A stretch of 64,000 nucleotides of DNA, from positions 25,166-89,165 of the forward strand of contig JADMII010000011.1 of assembly GCA_015478665.1 (NCBI GenBank), read 5' to 3'. Made by a program: the position numbers and the translations under genes. Under the pieces are notes generated by a model, which saw nothing but the letters and a program-made list of their open reading frames with translations, did not search any database and was not told where the DNA came from. Numbering within the stretch: position 1 is the first letter of the stretch; each line of letters starts with the position of its first letter. Positions 63,159-64,000 of this stretch are shown in pieces. This DNA comes from Dehalococcoidia bacterium. Its GTDB lineage: Bacteria; Chloroflexota; Dehalococcoidia; DSTF01; JACRBR01.

Positions 63159-64000
63159 CTGCTCCGTATCTTCAAGCGCACCAAAGAGACCGACGAAAAG
63201 ACCGAGCGCGCCCTCGAACGCAGCCGCAAGGGGTGGTTCAGCGGCATCTCCGGCCTCTTCGATCGCGGCAAGATCGACGACGAGCTCTGGGACGAGCTGG
63301 AAGAGCTGCTGATCGGCGCCGACAGCGGCGTCTCGACGACGCAGAAGATCCTCGGCGAGGTGCAGAAGCGCGTCGAGAAGGAGCGCATCAAGGACGGCGA
63401 GGAGGTGCGCCAGTGCCTGAAGGATGTGCTCGTCGAAGTCCTGGAGACCGGGCGCGAGAAGGGGCGCATCTGGGGCGATGAAGAGCCGCCGCCGGCGGGG
63501 CGGCCTCAGGTAATCCTCGTCGTCGGTGTCAACGGCACCGGCAAGACGACGAGCATCGCCAAACTCGCGCAGTCGTATCGCGAGGACGACCAGAAGGTGG
63601 TGATCGCCGCCGGCGACACCTTCCGCGCCGCCGCCATCGAGCAGATCAAGAGTTGGGGCGATGTCGTCGGTGCCGAGGTCGTCGCACACAAGCAGGGCGC
63701 CGACCCCGGCGCGGTCGTGTTCGACGCGATGAGCGCCGCCGAGAGCCGGCAGGCGGACGTTGTGCTGATCGATACGGCGGGCCGCCTGCATACCAAGTTC
63801 AACCTGATGGAGGAGCTGGGGAAGATCCGCCGCATCATCGAGCGCAAGCTGCCCGAAGGGCCGGACGAAGTGCTGCTCGTGCTCGACGCCACGACCGGCC
63901 AGAACGCGCTCGTGCAGGCGAAGGCCTTCGCCGAGGTCGTGCCGATTACGGCGCTCTGCCTGACGAAGCTCGACGGCACGTCGAAGGGCGGCATCGTCTT
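63159..64000 (+). CDS. ftsY: Signal recognition particle receptor FtsY (3' end outside window)
   Basis: The NG domain is clear: IDDELWDELEELLIGADSGV (N domain), G1 GVNGTGKTTSIAKLA, AGDTFRAAAIEQ, DTAGRLHTKFNL and TKLDGTSKGG. It docks ribosome-SRP complexes to the membrane. A TGA lies upstream in frame at 63129 and the only start before the conserved N domain is CTG 63159, 8 nt after a strong AAGGAGG box. The next in-frame GTG would cut the N domain. Truncated by the window end. Confidence 0.93.
   Translation, partial: MLRIFKRTKETDEKTERALERSRKGWFSGISGLFDRGKIDDELWDELEELLIGADSGVSTTQKILGEVQKRVEKERIKDGEEVRQCLKDVLVEVLETGREKGRIWGDEEPPPAGRPQVILVVGVNGTGKTTSIAKLAQSYREDDQKVVIAAGDTFRAAAIEQIKSWGDVVGAEVVAHKQGADPGAVVFDAMSAAESRQADVVLIDTAGRLHTKFNLMEELGKIRRIIERKLPEGPDEVLLVLDATTGQNALVQAKAFAEVVPITALCLTKLDGTSKGGIV

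Overview
This 64 kb window is chromosomal DNA from a very GC-rich bacterium and is densely packed with genes on both strands. It has no rRNA, tRNA, CRISPR array, transposase or prophage that I can recognise. The core genes are rpsB-tsf-pyrH-frr-uppS-cdsA, ruvA, ligA, ftsY, hisF/hisI/hisH, greA, rsmG, dnaJ and lepB. The set fits Chloroflexota, perhaps a Dehalococcoidia-like lineage. Supporting signs are a very short EF-Ts, a UbiA prenyltransferase of menaquinone type, TadG-like surface proteins without a local Tad machine, and an ImuB/DnaE2 mutagenesis cassette. The taxon is an inference.

Layout. 1-3.8 kb: a three-gene oxidoreductase operon (membrane protein, gluconate-dehydrogenase-subunit-3-like protein, GMC flavoprotein cut by the window edge), then a thiolase. 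4-8.4 kb: the translation and envelope operon rpsB-tsf-pyrH-frr-uppS-cdsA, with a good promoter. 8.4-13.8 kb: a PadR-like regulator with a methyltransferase, a potassium-channel-like protein with a phosphotransferase-fold kinase, and hisF-hisI. 13.9-20.1 kb: a metallo-beta-lactamase (MBL) hydrolase followed by recQ, then a PPOX protein and a PPOX-UbiA fusion, divergent from an SDR. 20.4-25.3 kb: the damage-tolerance cassette imuB-DUF6504-dnaE2, driven by a consensus promoter with an SOS-type operator inside it. 25.5-31.7 kb: a degenerate GGDEF protein, ruvA, dnaJ, an ECF sigma/anti-sigma/SIMPL operon and lepB.

32-43 kb: methyltransferases, a PCD/DedA pair, a row mug-zinc ribbon-prmA-rsmE closed by a perfect terminator, a secreted SGNH hydrolase, a PfkB kinase, an ABC-F ATPase and a PHP phosphoesterase. 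43.3-54 kb: a frameshifted MBL gene, a D-threonine-aldolase-like enzyme, acyl-CoA ligase plus enoyl-CoA hydratase, greA with an extra N-terminal domain, rsmG, a YIP1 protein, an MFS transporter and an alkylsulfatase-like MBL enzyme. 54-64 kb: ligA, hisH, an SDR, small proteins, two paralogous TadG-like secreted proteins, pyrD and the start of ftsY.

The most striking signals are these. (i) Many genes have a TANNNT -10 box only 5-9 nt before the start codon and no Shine-Dalgarno, which predicts widespread leaderless mRNAs. (ii) A GAAC-N4-GTAC operator lies between the -35 and -10 of the mutagenesis cassette. (iii) Three genes have unusual domain additions: greA, recQ and the PPOX-UbiA fusion. 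(iv) ftsY appears to start at CTG. Start codons were set from Shine-Dalgarno spacing, overlaps and family length, and doubtful ones are flagged.
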